A DNA stretch of 64,000 nucleotides from Mesorhizobium sp. WSM3862 (GTDB lineage Bacteria > Pseudomonadota > Alphaproteobacteria > Rhizobiales > Rhizobiaceae): contig NZ_NSGE01000003.1 of assembly GCF_002294985.1 (NCBI RefSeq), forward strand, positions 62,001 to 126,000, in the 5' to 3' direction. The position numbers and the translations under genes are program-made. The notes beneath the pieces were generated by a model. That model made no database searches, had not been told where the DNA came from, and worked only from the letters and a program-made list of their open reading frames with translations. Every line of letters starts with the position of its first letter. Within the stretch, counting starts at the first letter, position 1. Shown in pieces: positions 29,189 to 37,814 of this stretch.

Positions 29189-31330
29189 ATGCCCGTTGCT
29201 CATGTCAAGGCTGGTTCGGCCGCAGTCAGGCGGAAGGCAACCGGTATTGGCCCGGTTCGACGAATAGCGGAGGAGCTTCGCGCACAAAACGAACGGTTTT
29301 CGGCCGCCGTCGAGAACATGTCGCATGGCCTGTGCATGTTCGACGCCGACGAGCGCATGATCATCTGCAACCGAAACTATATCGACCTCTTCCGCCTCGA
29401 CGCCAAAGTCACGAAGCCCGGCATTCGCTTCTTCGACATCTTGCAGCACAGCGTCGAAATCGGCATCGCCTCGCAAACCGCCGAGCAGCTCTACGCCGTC
29501 CGCAAACCCTATATCGACGGCGCCAAGCCCTCGACTTATGAGGAGACGCTGGCGGACGGGCGCATCATCGTCATCTCGCATCGGCCGCTGGCCTCCGGCG
29601 GCTGGGTGTCGATCTACGAGGACGTGACCGTGCAGCGGCGCTCCGAAGAGGAACTGAAGGAGCAGCATCGCCGCTTCGACGCCGCTTTGGCCAACATGTC
29701 GCAAGGCCTGCTGATGTATGACGCCGACGGCAAGATGATCGTGCGCAATCAGCGCTTTCTCGAGCTCTACAAAGTCGCGGCGACAGATTTCCCTTTTGGA
29801 ACGACACACCGCGACGCGCTCAAACGACTGCTGGAACTCGGCATCTACACCAAGATCGACGTCGACAGCGAAGTCACCAGGACCGAAGCCTGCCTGCGAG
29901 CAGGGAAAATGCAGTCGGCTTACCGCTATCTTGCCGACGGCAGGACGTTTCTAGTGGTCCGGCAGCCGATGAGCGGCGGCGGCTGGGTCGTGACCTTCGA
30001 CGATGTTACCGAGCGTCGCCGCGCCGAAGAGCGCATGACGCATCTTGCGCATCACGACACGCTGACCAACCTGCCGAACCGCTCGATGTTCCGCGAGCGC
30101 CTGGACCAGGCATTGAGCGAGGCCAAGCCCGCGCCGGTGGCGATCTTCTCGCTCGACCTCGACCGCTTCAAGGCCGTCAACGATACGTTCGGGCATCCGG
30201 CCGGCGACTGGCTGCTGAAAAGGGTGGCCGAACGCCTGCAACGCTGCCTGCGCAGCGACAAGGACGTGGTGGCGCGTTTCGGCGGCGACGAATTCGCCAT
30301 CATTCAATCCAATATCAGAAACGCGGTCGACGCCGAAAAGCTGGCCAAGCGCATTATCGAGGTGATCGGCAAGCCTTATCGCGACAAGGGCCGCGAAATG
30401 CATGTCGGGGTGAGCCTCGGCATCGCGCTTTATCCCAGCGACGGGCAGGATGCGGATACGCTGCTCACCAATGCCGACATGGCGCTCTACCGGGGCAAGA
30501 GCGAGGGGCGCAACATCTACCGTTTCTTCGAGCCGGGCATGGATGCCATGGTGCGGGAGCGCCTGGCGCTCGAGGCCGACCTCGAAGCTGCACTCCCGAG
30601 GCGCGAGTTCGAACTGGATTTCCAGCCGATTCTCGACATCGCCGCCGGCGAGATCGTCGGCGCCGAAGCGCTGATGCGCTGGCGCTCGCCGTCGCGCGGG
30701 CTGGTGCCGCCGCAAGACTTCATCGCCGCGGCCGAAGAAACCGGGCTGATCGTGCAACTCGGCGACTGGGCGCTGCGCAAGGCCTGCGGCGTGGCGGCGG
30801 GCTGGCCGCAGGACGTGCGCATGGCGGTCAACGTCTCGGCGGTCCAGATCAAGAGCGGCGGCTTCGCCCGCAGCGTGATTGCGGCGCTCGCCTTTTCCGG
30901 CCTGCCAGCAAGCCGGCTGGAACTCGAAATCACCGAAACGGTGATGATGGACGAGAGCGACAGCGTGCTGAGGACGCTCGGGCAATTGCGCGGGCTTGGC
31001 GTGCGCATCGCGCTCGACGATTTCGGCACCGGCTATTCTTCGCTCGGTTATCTGCGGCGCTTCCCGGTCGACAAGATCAAGATCGATCGCTCCTTCATCC
31101 ACGATCTCGACAAGCGCGACACGGCGGCGATCGTGCGCACGGTCATCGGGCTCGGCGCCGAGCTCGGCATCACCGTCACCGCCGAAGGCGTCGAGGCCGA
31201 AGCGCAGCTCGACATGCTGCGCAAGGCCGGCTGCGGCGAGGCGCAAGGTTTTCTGATCGGCGCGCCGGCCAGGGCCTCGGAGATGAGCCGCCTGCTGCGC
31301 TCGCAGGAAAAGCTTCGCCGATCCGGTTGA
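29189..31330 (+). CDS. PAS-PAS-GGDEF-EAL cyclic-di-GMP turnover protein
   Basis: 713 residues without membrane segments. Two PAS_7-type sensor domains (about 33-145 and 160-275; each with NMSHGLCMFDADERM or NMSQGLLMYDADGKM), a GGDEF domain with intact GGDEF at 365-369, and an EAL domain with EAL at 493-495, NVSAVQI, DDFGTGYSSLGYL and AEGVEA. Both catalytic halves look active: synthesis and cleavage of cyclic-di-GMP, the switch between motility and biofilm. The PAS ligand is unknown. A dyad ACAGT-AA-ACTGT lies at 29152-29163, 25 bp before the start. Confidence 0.93.
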   Translation: MPVAHVKAGSAAVRRKATGIGPVRRIAEELRAQNERFSAAVENMSHGLCMFDADERMIICNRNYIDLFRLDAKVTKPGIRFFDILQHSVEIGIASQTAEQLYAVRKPYIDGAKPSTYEETLADGRIIVISHRPLASGGWVSIYEDVTVQRRSEEELKEQHRRFDAALANMSQGLLMYDADGKMIVRNQRFLELYKVAATDFPFGTTHRDALKRLLELGIYTKIDVDSEVTRTEACLRAGKMQSAYRYLADGRTFLVVRQPMSGGGWVVTFDDVTERRRAEERMTHLAHHDTLTNLPNRSMFRERLDQALSEAKPAPVAIFSLDLDRFKAVNDTFGHPAGDWLLKRVAERLQRCLRSDKDVVARFGGDEFAIIQSNIRNAVDAEKLAKRIIEVIGKPYRDKGREMHVGVSLGIALYPSDGQDADTLLTNADMALYRGKSEGRNIYRFFEPGMDAMVRERLALEADLEAALPRREFELDFQPILDIAAGEIVGAEALMRWRSPSRGLVPPQDFIAAAEETGLIVQLGDWALRKACGVAAGWPQDVRMAVNVSAVQIKSGGFARSVIAALAFSGLPASRLELEITETVMMDESDSVLRTLGQLRGLGVRIALDDFGTGYSSLGYLRRFPVDKIKIDRSFIHDLDKRDTAAIVRTVIGLGAELGITVTAEGVEAEAQLDMLRKAGCGEAQGFLIGAPARASEMSRLLRSQEKLRRSG

Positions 31331-31343
31331 TGCCGGGCACCGG

Positions 31344-32255
31344 TCAGCGCAGCGTCTCGAAGTATTTCTCGTGGAAGCTCACATAGCCGGGTTCTACCAC
31401 TTTGAGATGCCGCGCGATCAGCCGATGAAAAGCCGGCAATTGATGGAACGGCACACCCGGATAGGCGTGGTGCTCGGCATGGTAGGGCATGTTCCAGGCG
31501 AGCTTGCGCACGAACCAGTTGGTCAGCGTCGTCCTGGTGTTTTCCAGCATATTGGCGACGAAGGGGCAGCGGCCATGCTCGGCCAGCAGATAAAGCCTGA
31601 GAAAGGGCTGCCCGAGCAGCGCCGGTACGAGCCAGACGTAGAGGATCACGGTCGCCTCGAGCCAGATCGCAAGCGTCAGCACGACGAGGTAGAAGGCGAT
31701 CATCGCCCGCGCTTCGGCCTGGACTTTCGGCAAGCCTTTCGGGGGCACATAGCTGTCCCGGCAGCGGCCGCTGGCATTTCTGTAGAGCGTCTTGAAATGA
31801 CCCCACCACACCGGCAGGCCAGACACGTGGACGATGTACTGTCGCAAGGTCTCGGGCTTCGGGAAAGCCAGCTCCGGATCGTTCTGCGGGTCCTGAGTGA
31901 AGCGATGATGGGCGAAATGGAAATAGCGGAACCAGTCGGCGGGCAGCGCGATCGCCAGGCTGCAGAGCCGCGCGACGGCATCGTTCAGCCACTGCGTCTC
32001 GAAGGCCGTCCTGTGCACGGTCTCATGCAGCAGCGTGAACAGGAACACGATCAGGATGCCCTGCGGCAGCATCAGAACCGGCCAGTATGGCACCTTGGCC
32101 GCGATCAGCGCGCCGAGAGCGACGATGGCGCCGAGATGAACGGCGAATTGGATGATGCCCGGCAGATCGGACTTGCCGGTCAGCCGGCTGCGCTCCTCAT
32201 TGGTCAGCGAGGCGATGACGTCGCGGTGGTCGATGGTGTCGTCGATGGCGCTCAT
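31344..32255 (-). CDS. Membrane fatty acid desaturase-family protein
   Basis: 303 residues with the three histidine boxes of the di-iron membrane desaturase/hydroxylase superfamily: HETVH (77-81), HFAHH (113-117) and HAEHH (259-263). Hydrophobic pairs around 33-75 and 185-215 form the membrane hairpins. It may desaturate or hydroxylate an acyl chain, or act on a small molecule as some relatives do. It is divergent from a LysR gene over an 86-bp spacer with a strong palindrome, so regulation by that protein is likely. Confidence 0.88.
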   Translation of the reverse strand: MSAIDDTIDHRDVIASLTNEERSRLTGKSDLPGIIQFAVHLGAIVALGALIAAKVPYWPVLMLPQGILIVFLFTLLHETVHRTAFETQWLNDAVARLCSLAIALPADWFRYFHFAHHRFTQDPQNDPELAFPKPETLRQYIVHVSGLPVWWGHFKTLYRNASGRCRDSYVPPKGLPKVQAEARAMIAFYLVVLTLAIWLEATVILYVWLVPALLGQPFLRLYLLAEHGRCPFVANMLENTRTTLTNWFVRKLAWNMPYHAEHHAYPGVPFHQLPAFHRLIARHLKVVEPGYVSFHEKYFETLR

Positions 32256-32310
32256 GAGGCTACCGTACTGCAGAAAGAAAGCTTTCGAAAAACGAGGAAT
32301 TCTGCAAGAT

Positions 32311-32329
32311 AGATAAGCTCAGCTTATCT
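32311..32329. promoter_or_regulatory. Perfect 9-bp-arm palindrome, likely LysR operator
   Basis: AGATAAGCT-C-AGCTTATCT is perfectly symmetric and ends 12 bp before the LysR start in the desaturase-LysR divergent spacer. A second perfect palindrome, GAAAGCTTTC, lies at 32277-32286. Position fits autorepression of the LysR gene and control of the desaturase. Confidence 0.55.
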
Positions 32330-32341
32330 TTTCGGGTCGCC

Positions 32342-33271
32342 ATGGTCGCACTTCCCTCCCTGCGCGGACTTCAAGCCTTCGAGGCGGCGGCGCGCAGCGG
32401 CAGCTTTGCCGCAGCGGCGGAAGAGCTGTCGATTTCGGCGGCGGCGGTCAGCCAGCTCATCCGCACCGTGGAAGAACAGATGGGCCGCAGGTTGTTCCAC
32501 CGCGTCAACCGGCGCGTCGTGCTCACCGAAGCCGGCGTCGAGATGTTGCCGAGGCTTACCATGGCCTTCCAGGAAATCGGCAGCGTCGCGCGGGATGTAG
32601 GCGGCGATGCGTTCCGGCCGAGGCTCGTCATCTCGGTGCCGCCTTCGATGGCGATGGGCTGGCTTTCCGAACGCCTCGCCGGCTTTGTCGCCAGCCACGG
32701 CGCCGCGGATATTTCGCTGAGAGGCGAGGACGACCCTGTGCCGTTCGACCATGAGATGGTCGACATCCGGCTTTCCTACGGCCCGCACTATCGCGAGCAC
32801 CCGACCGAGGAGATCGCCCGGGATGCGGTCTATCCCGTCTGCGCGCCCAGCCTTGCCGGTGCAGTCAAGCCGGAAACTCTCGCCGGGCTGCCGTTGATCC
32901 ACACCGACTGGGGCCCGACCGGTGCCGCCTTTCCGTCCTGGCGCAACTGGTTCGGGACCGCAGGCATCGAGCCCGGTCGGGCCGTCAAACTCGGCCTCTC
33001 CGCCAACTCGTCGCGGACGGCACTCGACCTCGCCATTTCAGGACTGGGCGTCGCGCTGGCGCAAGGCATCTATTGCGCCCGGGCGCTCGAAAATGGCAGG
33101 CTGGTGCGGCCCGTGGCCCGATCCCTGGAGCTGCGCCAGCCCTATTGCCTGACGATCCCCGAACGCAGCGCAAGGCGCGACGTCGTGGCGGCGTTCCGCG
33201 AGTGGCTGATCGAGGAATGCGTGCGCGCGGTCAGGTCGCCGGCGCTCGGTGTCTGGTCATACGAGGACTGA
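32342..33271 (+). CDS. LysR-family (GcvA-like) transcriptional regulator
   Basis: 309 residues. The DNA-binding domain is of the GcvA/AmpR type (LPSLRGLQAFEAAARSGSFA, ELSISAAAVSQLIRTVEEQ, RRLFHRVNRRVVLTEAG). The effector domain has the GcvA-like IRLSYGPH and GVALAQGIYCARAL segments. It probably controls the divergent desaturase. A fragment of a paralogue of its C-terminal end is found 534 bp downstream, after ridA. Confidence 0.92.
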   Translation: MVALPSLRGLQAFEAAARSGSFAAAAEELSISAAAVSQLIRTVEEQMGRRLFHRVNRRVVLTEAGVEMLPRLTMAFQEIGSVARDVGGDAFRPRLVISVPPSMAMGWLSERLAGFVASHGAADISLRGEDDPVPFDHEMVDIRLSYGPHYREHPTEEIARDAVYPVCAPSLAGAVKPETLAGLPLIHTDWGPTGAAFPSWRNWFGTAGIEPGRAVKLGLSANSSRTALDLAISGLGVALAQGIYCARALENGRLVRPVARSLELRQPYCLTIPERSARRDVVAAFREWLIEECVRAVRSPALGVWSYED

Positions 33272-33332
33272 CGATCGCCAGCGCAGCGATCACCAAGCTC
33301 GATTTCAGTCGAACGAAGCAGGAGATTTTCTA

Positions 33333-33725
33333 ATGTCGCTCGAACTCATCAACCCCGGTGATCTGCCGGTTCCGGAGATGTACACGCAGGTGGTCGTCGC
33401 GACAGGGTCCAGGCTGGTCTTCGTCTCAGGTCAGCAGCCCGAAGACATAACCGGCAAGCTCGTCGGACATGGTGATTTTGCCGCGCAAGCGCGGCTGGCA
33501 TTCGGCAATCTCGGCCGAGCGCTCAGGGCGGCAGGCGCGCGGCCTGAGCAGGTTTGCAAGATCACGATCTACATTGTCGACTATGATCGCGATGAACATG
33601 TCCCGATCATCGAAGAGGCGCAGATTTCGCTGTTTGGAGATCACAAACCGGCGAATGTGGTGATCGGGGTTGCGACAATGTCCCCAGGCTACCTGATTGA
33701 GGTCGACGCGATAGCGGTCATTTGA
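33333..33725 (+). CDS. RidA-family protein
   Basis: 130 residues starting MSLELINPGDLPVPEMYTQV with ribosome site AGGAG. Features of the RidA/YjgF/UK114 trimer fold are present (VFVSGQQPED, ALRAAGARPEQVCKITIYIV). Canonical RidA deaminates reactive enamines using an Arg near the C-terminal third; that segment (HKPANVVIGVATM) has no Arg at the usual RxxxxV position, so this may be a RidA-like subfamily with another substrate. It follows the LysR gene by 61 bp. Confidence 0.85.
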   Translation: MSLELINPGDLPVPEMYTQVVVATGSRLVFVSGQQPEDITGKLVGHGDFAAQARLAFGNLGRALRAAGARPEQVCKITIYIVDYDRDEHVPIIEEAQISLFGDHKPANVVIGVATMSPGYLIEVDAIAVI

Positions 33726-33804
33726 CGAGGCTGTCAGAAGCCAGTTGCCGATCATCGAAAGATGTACGGTGAATGCGAAAAATAAGTGCACTGTCCCCAA
33801 ATTC

Positions 33805-33900
33805 CGTTGCCGGGCGCTGGAAGACGGCAGGCTGATCCTGCCCGTTGCCCGATCGCAGCAACTGCGCCAGCCCTTTTGCCTGACGATCCCGAGCGATCGC
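33805..33900 (+). pseudogene. LysR C-terminal fragment, paralogue of the regulator at 32342
   Basis: The stretch encodes RALEDGRLILPVARSQQLRQ then PFCLTIP, closely matching RALENGRLVRPVARSLELRQ and PYCLTIP in the LysR protein (coding bases 33082-33165). Nucleotide similarity is high over about 80 bp and then ends abruptly. No DNA-binding domain or start is attached. It is a leftover of a duplicated or recombined LysR gene. Confidence 0.75.
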
Positions 33901-33949
33901 CGGCGCTCAGCGCGAATGTCGCGGATCAAGCATCTTCGCTGTAAACCTG

Positions 33950-34585
33950 CTATCGCATCCTTTGACCGAATTGACCTGGAACGCGCCGGGTCGGTTCCGG
34001 CACGACAGTCTGCCTCACCGGCTCGGCGCGGGGCCCGCGGGCAAATCCGCCTGGCACGAACCCGAGCAGTATGATCGCAGCAACGAAGCCGTATTGCAGG
34101 ATCTCGAAGGTGAGTGGCGGGAACGTTCCGGGAAGGATCCTGATGGCCAGTTTCGGAGCGAGAACGCCAAAACCCACCGCGGCCGGCCAGCCGATGTCGC
34201 GCACACGCGCGAACACCATCCATATCATGGCCACGATGGTGGCAAAGCCCATCGCCACGAGTACGGAGATGTAGGCCATTCGGATGGCGGAGTTCTTTGC
34301 CTCCATGGCGAGCGCCTGAGCCACCATGCCCGAGGCATGCTCTCGCACCGACTGCGGCTGCGAATGCATCCCATAGTCAGGTGTTCTCAATCCTTCGACA
34401 AAGGACCTCTGGCTCTGGGCAATATCGGCGCCGTCGGATCCATAGACCTGCTTCTGGATGCCCTCTTTTGTTCCAACCAGAAAATGCTCGATCGGGTCCT
34501 TGGCAAAATCGAATCCGACAAGGAAAAGCAGCAGGCAGAAATATAGTATCTGGCCGCAACTGCCTGATTGAAACAGCTTTATCAT
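33950..34585 (-). CDS. Membrane protein of unknown function
   Basis: 211 residues. Hydrophobic segments at about 12-28, 104-126 and 164-181, with a weaker one near 133-150, indicate an inner-membrane protein with a soluble loop (about 30-100) between the first two. The C-terminal 30 residues are Pro/Arg-rich. No family is recognised. It is lower in GC than its neighbours in its 5' part (34400-34585), which may suggest a different origin. It is convergent with the LysR remnant. Confidence 0.6.
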   Translation of the reverse strand: MIKLFQSGSCGQILYFCLLLFLVGFDFAKDPIEHFLVGTKEGIQKQVYGSDGADIAQSQRSFVEGLRTPDYGMHSQPQSVREHASGMVAQALAMEAKNSAIRMAYISVLVAMGFATIVAMIWMVFARVRDIGWPAAVGFGVLAPKLAIRILPGTFPPLTFEILQYGFVAAIILLGFVPGGFARGPRAEPVRQTVVPEPTRRVPGQFGQRMR

Positions 34586-34695
34586 CTATTCATAAACCCC
34601 GAAGCAACCCGCAATATCTGCAGGTAGCATGATGGGCTTAAGCTGCGGTTAGGCGGTCCGCTCCAAATTGAGCAAACCGCGTGCCCAGGCGCCAG

Positions 34696-34968
34696 TCACA
34701 GATGCCCGGCCAGCGCCGCCACCATGTCCTTGCTGGTGGCTACCGGAACGATCTCGAACTCCACTAGGTCAGCCCATTCGATGACCCAACGCTGCAGCAG
34801 CGTGACGTCATCGGCTTCGACCAGCAGGAAGCAGCGGCTCATGTCGCCTGCGATCCAGCTATGGTGAACGACAAGCGCGTCCGGTTTCAGCCGGCCCCGA
34901 TCGCGGAAACGCCGGTATATTTCCTTGCGGTCGCAGCCGCGAAAATCCTCGATCACCAAAAACAGCAT
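34696..34968 (-). CDS. DUF3303-like small protein
   Basis: 90 residues, beginning MLFLVIEDFRGCDRKEIYRR with a purine-rich ribosome site (GGGGGCAAG). The MLFLVIE opening and the SRCFLLVEADD...LLQRWVIEWADLVEFEIVPV pattern match small ferredoxin-like proteins of the DUF3303 group, of unknown function. It lies 73 bp after the RimK-like gene in the same direction and may be part of that transcript. Confidence 0.75.
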   Translation of the reverse strand: MLFLVIEDFRGCDRKEIYRRFRDRGRLKPDALVVHHSWIAGDMSRCFLLVEADDVTLLQRWVIEWADLVEFEIVPVATSKDMVAALAGHL

Positions 34969-35041
34969 CTTGCCCCCATTCAGTTGATTGTCTTGGCCGT
35001 ATTCAGCGACGCCAGCCGATCCCGTCCGGATGCAAAATGCT

Positions 35042-36505
35042 CTAGCGGCCAGTGCGCTCCAGCCGCTCCAGGAACCATTGCGTAAGCCGCACCCAGAGCT
35101 CGTCCTTCTCGCCGGAATCCTCCCAGCCATGGTCGAGATTGGGGTTGTCGTTGACCTCGATAACGAAGACGCCGTCCTTGGTTTCCTTGAGGTCCACGCC
35201 GTAGAGCCCGTCGCCGATGCAGCGCGCCGCCTTGACCGCCGTCTCGACGACGTGTGGCGGAGTCTGCTTGAGCGTGAAGGTCTTGATGCCGCCCTGATCG
35301 GGCTTGCCGTTGGCCTTGTGGTTGACGATCTGCCAGTGTTTTTTGGCCATCAGGTAATGCACGGCAAACAGCGGTTGGCCGCCGAGCACACCGACGCGCC
35401 AATCATATTCTGTGGGGATGAATTTCTGCGCGATGAGGAGATCGGAATCCTCCAGCCACTCGGTCGCCAGCTTTGTCAGATCGGCAAGGTTCTCGCATTT
35501 CTTGACCCCGCGCGAGAAGGATGAGTCCGGGATTTTCAGCACCAGCGGAAAGCCCAGCGTCTGGGCGGCGAGCTCCAGATCGGAGGTGCCGGCAATCATC
35601 ACCGTCGGCGGCACCGGCACCTTGTTGTAGGTCATCAGCTCGTTGAGATAGACCTTGTTGGTGCAGCGGATCATCGACAGCGGATCGTCGATCACCGGCA
35701 TGCCCTCCTGCTGGGCGCGGCGCGCGAAGCGGTAGGTGTGGTTGGAGATGGATGTCGTCTCGCGGATGAACAGCGCGTCGTAATTGGCGAGCTTGGCCAA
35801 ATCCTTCCTGGTGATCGGCTCGACCTCGACGCCCATCTTCTCGGCGATCCTCGCCCAGTAGCGCAGCGACGAAATCTCCGAAGGCGGCAACTCCTCATGC
35901 GGATCGACGAGCGTCGCGAACGTGTAGCGCGCCGGCGTGCGCCCCTTGGTGTCGCGCCACTCGCGGTTGGTGTAGGTCTCCAGGCATTGCAGGAAGACTT
36001 CTTCTTGCTCCTCGCTCATGCGCGCGAGCGGCAGGAAGCCGATCTTGCGGATCGAAGCCCATTCGGCGCTGTCCTTGATGTGGACCTCGAGCGCCGGCGC
36101 GCGGAACCAGTCGAACAAGAGCTTGGTGAACCGGTCCCAAACTTTCGAGGGCCCGATGCCGAAAAAGACGGCGACCTTCGTCGGAAAGGTTCCGTCGAGA
36201 TCCTTGCGGCATTTGTTGAGCGCGAGCTCGAGTTCCGGCAACGCATGCTCATAGAGCTTGCGCTCCGACAGATCGATCATGGTCTCGACGGTCGGGATCA
36301 CTTTGTGGCCACGCGATCCGGCGAGCAGCGAGGCATAATAGCCGCGGCTCTGATAGCCGTAGTTGTTCGACAGGTTGATCACCTTAGGGCGCTGGCCGCG
36401 AAACAGCGCCGGATGCGCGAGATAGTCGCGGTTGGTGATGATCTTGTGCGGCGTCGCCACCTGGTCGAGATCGTTCTGCCTGCCCGTAAGGATGACCCAG
36501 GTCAT
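35042..36505 (-). CDS. RimK-like ATP-grasp ligase with RLAN N-terminal domain
   Basis: 487 residues, longer than RimK (about 300). Residues about 1-170 form the RLAN (RimK-like ATP-grasp N-terminal) domain, starting MTWVILTGRQNDLDQ. The rest is an ATP-grasp ligase: pre-grasp FIRETTSISNHTYRFARRAQ, nucleotide lysine in FPLVLKIPDSSFSRGV, GVLGGQPLFAVHY, and metal ligands in FVIEVNDNPNLDHG. ATP-grasp enzymes of this group join an amino acid or peptide to a carboxylate. Its stop and start lie 4 bp from the GNAT-C39 gene, so the two are coexpressed. Substrate unknown. Confidence 0.9.
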   Translation of the reverse strand: MTWVILTGRQNDLDQVATPHKIITNRDYLAHPALFRGQRPKVINLSNNYGYQSRGYYASLLAGSRGHKVIPTVETMIDLSERKLYEHALPELELALNKCRKDLDGTFPTKVAVFFGIGPSKVWDRFTKLLFDWFRAPALEVHIKDSAEWASIRKIGFLPLARMSEEQEEVFLQCLETYTNREWRDTKGRTPARYTFATLVDPHEELPPSEISSLRYWARIAEKMGVEVEPITRKDLAKLANYDALFIRETTSISNHTYRFARRAQQEGMPVIDDPLSMIRCTNKVYLNELMTYNKVPVPPTVMIAGTSDLELAAQTLGFPLVLKIPDSSFSRGVKKCENLADLTKLATEWLEDSDLLIAQKFIPTEYDWRVGVLGGQPLFAVHYLMAKKHWQIVNHKANGKPDQGGIKTFTLKQTPPHVVETAVKAARCIGDGLYGVDLKETKDGVFVIEVNDNPNLDHGWEDSGEKDELWVRLTQWFLERLERTGR

Positions 36506-36509
36506 TGTG

Positions 36510-37607
36510 TCAGCGTTTTCCCAGGTTGATGGCGGCGCGCAACCCGTCGCGGCCGAACTGAGCCATGTTCATGAAGATGCCATAGGGCACGGGAATGTTG
36601 GCGGCGTCGAGGATGGTTTCCTGCCTTTCGTCTTCGACCCAAGGATCGTGGATGAGGATATGGTCGCCGTCGTCGCCGATGGCCAGCACCCAATGCGGCA
36701 CCTTCTTGCCGAACATCAGGAAGCCGCTGATCAACACCAGCACCAGCTTGCCCTCGGCAAGGGCAGCGCGGATGTCTTCGATGCCGAACGGACGGTAATT
36801 CACCGGGATGCCGTAAAGTTCCGCGCGCCGGCGGAAGTCGACCTGGGCGAGCTCCATCACCCGGCGCTTGTCCTCGCTGCGCACCGACTGCAGGAACAGC
36901 GCGCCGTGAAAGGATACGAAGATCTCGGCGGCAAGCCCGCTTTCATAGCCGGCCACGGCCAGGCCGAAAGGCTCGCAGCCGCCCGGCCCCGACATCATGA
37001 ATACCGTGGTCGCCTCGCGCCACAGGCGTATTTCCATGACCGGATCGGGCACGAAGCCGGAATCGAAATTGGCCATTGCCATCATCAGGCAGCACGGACC
37101 GCAGGTGAACTCGCAGGTCTGCTGGTAAAACGGCACCCCGGTGCTGGTCGGGACATCGCCGCGCAGGGTCTTTTCGTAACGCAGCGCGGTGGCGCCGTCC
37201 TCGTAGTAGTCGGGCTCGCGGCCGATCTTTCGGTAGCCTGCCTGCTCGTAGATGCCGATGGCGCGCTGATTGTCCTCGCGAACCTCGAGCCGCAGCATCA
37301 TGCGATCGTGTTCATAAGCCGCCTCTTCGGCCGCGGCAAGCAATTGGCGGCCGATGCCGAGATTGCCGAAGAAGGGACCGACGGCGATGGAATAGAGCCG
37401 GGCCACGCCGCTGCCCTTGCGAAACAAGACCACCGCGTAGCCGGCGACATGGCCGTCATTCTCGGCCACCAGCATCTCGGCGGTCTCACGCTCGATCAAT
37501 TGGCGAAAGGAGCGGCGCGACAGGCGATCGCTTGAGAAGACAGCCTTCTCGATGGCGGCGAGGTCATCGACGTCCGACGCGCGGGCCTTGCGGATCTCGG
37601 CAGGCAT
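36510..37607 (-). CDS. GNAT acetyltransferase fused to a C39-like cysteine peptidase
   Basis: 365 residues. Residues 1-147 are a GNAT domain (acetyl-CoA loop FFGNLGIGRQLL at 79-90, then LEVREDNQRAIGIYEQAGY). Residues 155-365 are a papain-like C39-type domain: Gln163, Cys169 in FTCGPCCLMMA, His305 in VPHWVLAIG and Asp321 in IHDPW form the expected oxyanion and triad residues. C39 domains trim leader peptides at double-Gly sites. Paired with the ATP-grasp ligase 4 bp downstream, it suggests peptide synthesis, acetylation and cleavage in one pathway. Confidence 0.88.
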   Translation of the reverse strand: MPAEIRKARASDVDDLAAIEKAVFSSDRLSRRSFRQLIERETAEMLVAENDGHVAGYAVVLFRKGSGVARLYSIAVGPFFGNLGIGRQLLAAAEEAAYEHDRMMLRLEVREDNQRAIGIYEQAGYRKIGREPDYYEDGATALRYEKTLRGDVPTSTGVPFYQQTCEFTCGPCCLMMAMANFDSGFVPDPVMEIRLWREATTVFMMSGPGGCEPFGLAVAGYESGLAAEIFVSFHGALFLQSVRSEDKRRVMELAQVDFRRRAELYGIPVNYRPFGIEDIRAALAEGKLVLVLISGFLMFGKKVPHWVLAIGDDGDHILIHDPWVEDERQETILDAANIPVPYGIFMNMAQFGRDGLRAAINLGKR

Positions 37608-37814
37608 GCGGGGTTTGGGAGAACCTCGATTGGATTAAAGGAAACGGCCCCGGTCAAAAGCAGCACCCCGGCCGAAGCGCCGGTCTTCATCAAGCGCTAT
37701 CGCTCCTTGATTAGGGCCGAATTGTGACAGGTTCCGCGGCGGCAGAAAAGCACCACGGCTTTGAACTGAACCACTAATTCGAAACAGCGTAGGCCGTTGA
37801 AAACAGCCGCCTCC

